49,760 nucleotides of DNA from Acanthamoeba castellanii str. Neff. Its lineage: Eukaryota > Discosea > Longamoebia > Acanthamoebidae. Position numbers and translations under genes: made by a program. Numbering within the stretch: the stretch's first letter is position 1; each line of letters begins with the position of its first letter. The DNA is taken from assembly GCF_000313135.1 (NCBI RefSeq), contig NW_004457618.1, positions 399,139 through 448,898 of the forward strand, in the 5' to 3' direction. Below the pieces are notes generated by a model. That model was not told the DNA's origin and made no database searches. It saw only the letters and a program-made list of their open reading frames with translations. Below, one piece after another: positions 47,223-49,760 of the stretch.

Positions 47223-49760
47223 ATGTCAGCAGCGCAGCAGCAACACGTGGTCCAGTTTCAGTCGGTACGCCCCACCTCCAAGCGCTTGTTGGCATTGCCT
47301 CTCATCTGTTTCTCTCCAGATAACGGGTCTGGCCGAGGCTGACTGCCGTCAGCGCCTGCAAACCTTCAACTGGAACGTCGAAGTACGCGTTCCTTATTCT
47401 TATTTCTTATTCTATTTAGTAAAATGGAATAATTCTTATTATTTATTATTTGCTTTATTTATTTCTTTCGAAGTTTTTTATTGTAATATATACAAATTAA
47501 TAAATGGAGTACTCAATTATTAATTATTTATTCATTTTTATATTTATGAATTAACCTTGGAGAACGCGCAGGCGGCACTGGACGCCTACTTCAACAGCAA
47601 CGTGGCGCCGCCGGCCGTGTTCACGCCGCCGCCGGCCGCAGTCTCTCAGGTGCCCCTGGTGCCCATCCTCGCCCACGCGGTCCCGATTCCGCCCCTGCGC
47701 GCCGACGACACCTTCCTGTGCGGCCTCTTCCCCAAGACCGCCGGTACGTCGCTTGTGTGCGCGTGTGCGTGTGTGTGTGCGCGTGTGCGTGTGTGCGTGT
47801 ATGCGGTGTTGATCAGGTGGATGGATGCAGGCAAGGGGCTGCCGGCGTCGGTTCCGCTGCGCGGGCTGGCGGTGAAGGCCGAGGTGGTAGGCATGGTGGC
47901 CCAGGTGGAGGTCACCCAGCGCTACGTCAACGCCGAGTCGGCGCCCATCGAGGCCGTGTTCAAGTTCCGGCAGGAGGAGTGCTCCATCTACGGCTTCGAG
48001 GCCATCGTCGACGGCGAGAAGGTGGTCGGCGAGATCAAGGAGAAGGAGGAGGCTCTCAACACGTACGCGATATATGTTTATATATGTATATAGTCTTATA
48101 TACTAATATGTTGGTTCGTGCGACAGATACGATGATGCGATCAGCTCGGGCGGCCGCGGGTTCCTGCTGGCGCAGGACGACAAGGTCAAGGGCGCCTTCT
48201 CGCTCAGCGTGGGCAACCTCCCGCCCGGCAAGGTATGCAAAGCACGCAGCGAGCTGACCACCCGACTTGGACGTCATCGAGTGTCGTCATGGGTCCAAAT
48301 GGTGTGACACACATCAATTCACACCAACAGGAATGCGTGGTCACATTCCGCTATGTGAGCGAGCTGGCCGTCGAGGGCGACTTCGTGCGCGTGGCGCTGC
48401 CCATCACCCGTCTGCCCATCCACGGCAGCGACTCCACCACCACCGCAGACACGTACGCTCCCCCAATCATATGTTGACTATTTACTGCTTTATTCTTTAT
48501 GGATTTATCGTTGGTGTATAGTTGATTGATGCATTAATATAGAATTATATTATGGGGAGGTATTCATATTTCTGTTGTATTTTACAGGGATGATGCGACG
48601 GTCAAGGACGGTCTGCATGTGACCATCAGCGCCGACATGCCTTCGCCCGTGCCCGCCATCGAGTGTCCCTCGGGTCACGAGCTCTCCACCACCACCAACG
48701 CCAACACCGCCCAAGTCCAGGTACCCACCCACGGTCACATACCGCACGCACGCACCGCACGCACGCACCGCACACGCTAACATGATTGGGGATTTGAAAA
48801 ATATAGTTTGATTCGGCCAAGCACGTATCGAGCACGGGCCTGGTGGTGCTTCTGGGGCCAGCGCCAGTCGATCGGCGAGCCGCAGGCCGTGGTCGAGGTC
48901 GACAAGGCGGCCGGGTCGGCCGTGGCCATGGTGAGCTTCGTCCCGCAGCTGGAGAACCTGCGCGACGCCGACGTCATCGCCGAGGTCATCTTCGTGGTCG
49001 ACCGGAGCGGGTCCATGTCCGGCAGCCGCATCAACCAGGCCAAGAACGCGCTGGCCCTCTTCCTCCACTCCCTCCCCATCGGCACCCGCTTCAACGGTAC
49101 TCTTTTTTTATGATTATTTTTACGGGTAGATTTTATTATGATTATTTCTATTTTTCTTAATTTACACTTTTTAACCATTTTCTATGATTATTTTTACTGG
49201 TAGATTTTATTATTATTTCTATTTTTCTGTATTTATAATTTTTAACCATTTTCTATGATTTATTATATTATATGTGTTCATTTTTTTTGATGGCAGTGAT
49301 CGGGTTCGGAAGCCGCTACGAGAAGCTGTTCCCGACGTCGCGCGCCTACGACGATTCGTCGCTGGAGATCGCCAACCGGCACGCGAGCGGCATCTCCGCC
49401 GACCTGGGCGGCACGGAGCTGCTCGCGCCCCTGCGCGACGTCCTGTCGTCGCCCGCCGACCCCCAGTTCCCGCGCCAGGTCTTCGTCCTGGTACGTACCA
49501 GGACCCTCATCTGCGTCGCACACGGGCGGCTGTTGACGACGCTGTGTGGTGGTGCGTGTGTGTCGTGTGCCGTGTGCCGTGTGTGTCGTGCGGCAGACGG
49601 ACGGTGAGGTGGGCAACACGGAAGACGTCGTTTCGTGCGTGCGCAAGCATGCCAAGGGCACACGCGTGTTCACCCTGGGCATCGGCTCCGACGCCTCGAC
49701 CGAGCTGGTCAACGGCATCGCCAACGCCGGCAAGGGCCACGTACGCTCCATTTCACACGC
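47223..49760 (+). CDS. UBA-like, VIT and VWA domain protein (3' end missing)
   Basis: The ATG at 47223 (MSAAQQQHVVQFQS). Exons 1-3 make a UBA-like fold (ITGLAEADCRQRLQTFNWN, then AALDAYFNSN), as at the N-terminus of UBX/FAF-type proteins. A Pro-rich linker leads to a VIT domain at about 47830-48720 (LRGLAVKAEVVGMVAQVEV, then EAVFKFRQEECSIYGFEA). The VWA domain starts near 48960 and has a complete MIDAS: VVDRSGSMSGS, GGTELLAPL and LTDGEVGNTEDV. VIT-VWA pairs occur in inter-alpha-trypsin inhibitor heavy chains and in intracellular PARP4-like proteins; with no signal peptide and a UBA, this one is probably cytosolic. The frame does not join cleanly at 48811-48880, just before the VWA. The gene runs off the window at 49760. 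Confidence 0.9.

Overview
This is a eukaryotic, protist-type window, and it fits an Acanthamoeba-like amoebozoan well. Evidence: GC-rich exons with strong GC3 bias; dozens of short GT-AG introns, many starting GTACG and packed with (GTGTGCG)n, (ACACG)n or (GTGTCGT)n; little space between genes; and a repertoire of RhoGAP and RhoGEF regulators, an actin-like protein, TKL-type kinases fused to a nucleotide cyclase, and trehalose synthase. The species is inferred from this style and not proven. There is one assembly gap of 136 N. No prokaryotic operon, CRISPR array, rRNA or intact transposon was seen.

Layout, left to right. 186-1289 (-): small coiled-coil protein of unknown function. 1365-2399 (-): secreted DsbA-like oxidoreductase with CPYC. 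3115-7497 (+): long charged protein ending in a RhoGAP domain. 7625-10927 (+): leucine-rich-repeat protein with acidic inserts. A run of four genes then lies on the minus strand: actin-related protein (17240-19624), dolichyl-diphosphatase-like PAP2 enzyme (16546-17119), cytochrome P450 (13125-16295) and SGNH hydrolase (11490-12859). After an odd low-coding island come trehalose synthase (20471-24385, +), a phytanoyl-CoA dioxygenase-like enzyme (24792-26377, +), a small putative membrane protein (26686-27126, +) and a secreted GH18 chitinase (27205-28983, -).

The right half is dominated by two large minus-strand signalling genes. The first is an ankyrin-IQ-DH-PH RhoGEF (29424-34427). The second is an 8.7-kb receptor gene (34914-43650) encoding signal peptide, two tandem PstS-like phosphate-binding-protein modules, an EGF-like cysteine cluster, a transmembrane helix, protein kinase 1, a class III nucleotide cyclase and protein kinase 2. 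The window ends with a PfkB sugar kinase with serine-homopolymer inserts (44432-46275, +), a MORN-variant repeat protein (46358-46946, -) and the start of a UBA-VIT-VWA protein (47223 onward, +).

The genes do not form a single pathway. Recurrent themes are Rho-GTPase and actin signalling (RhoGAP, RhoGEF, actin-like) and carbohydrate metabolism (trehalose synthase, chitinase, PfkB). The strongest candidate for a little-described system is the receptor, in which a bacterial-type nutrient-binding fold is duplicated outside the cell and wired to two kinases bracketing a cyclase. Gene spans run from start to stop codon including introns. Splice sites were placed by eye from GT-AG signals, reading frame and family resemblance, so internal exon borders are approximate.
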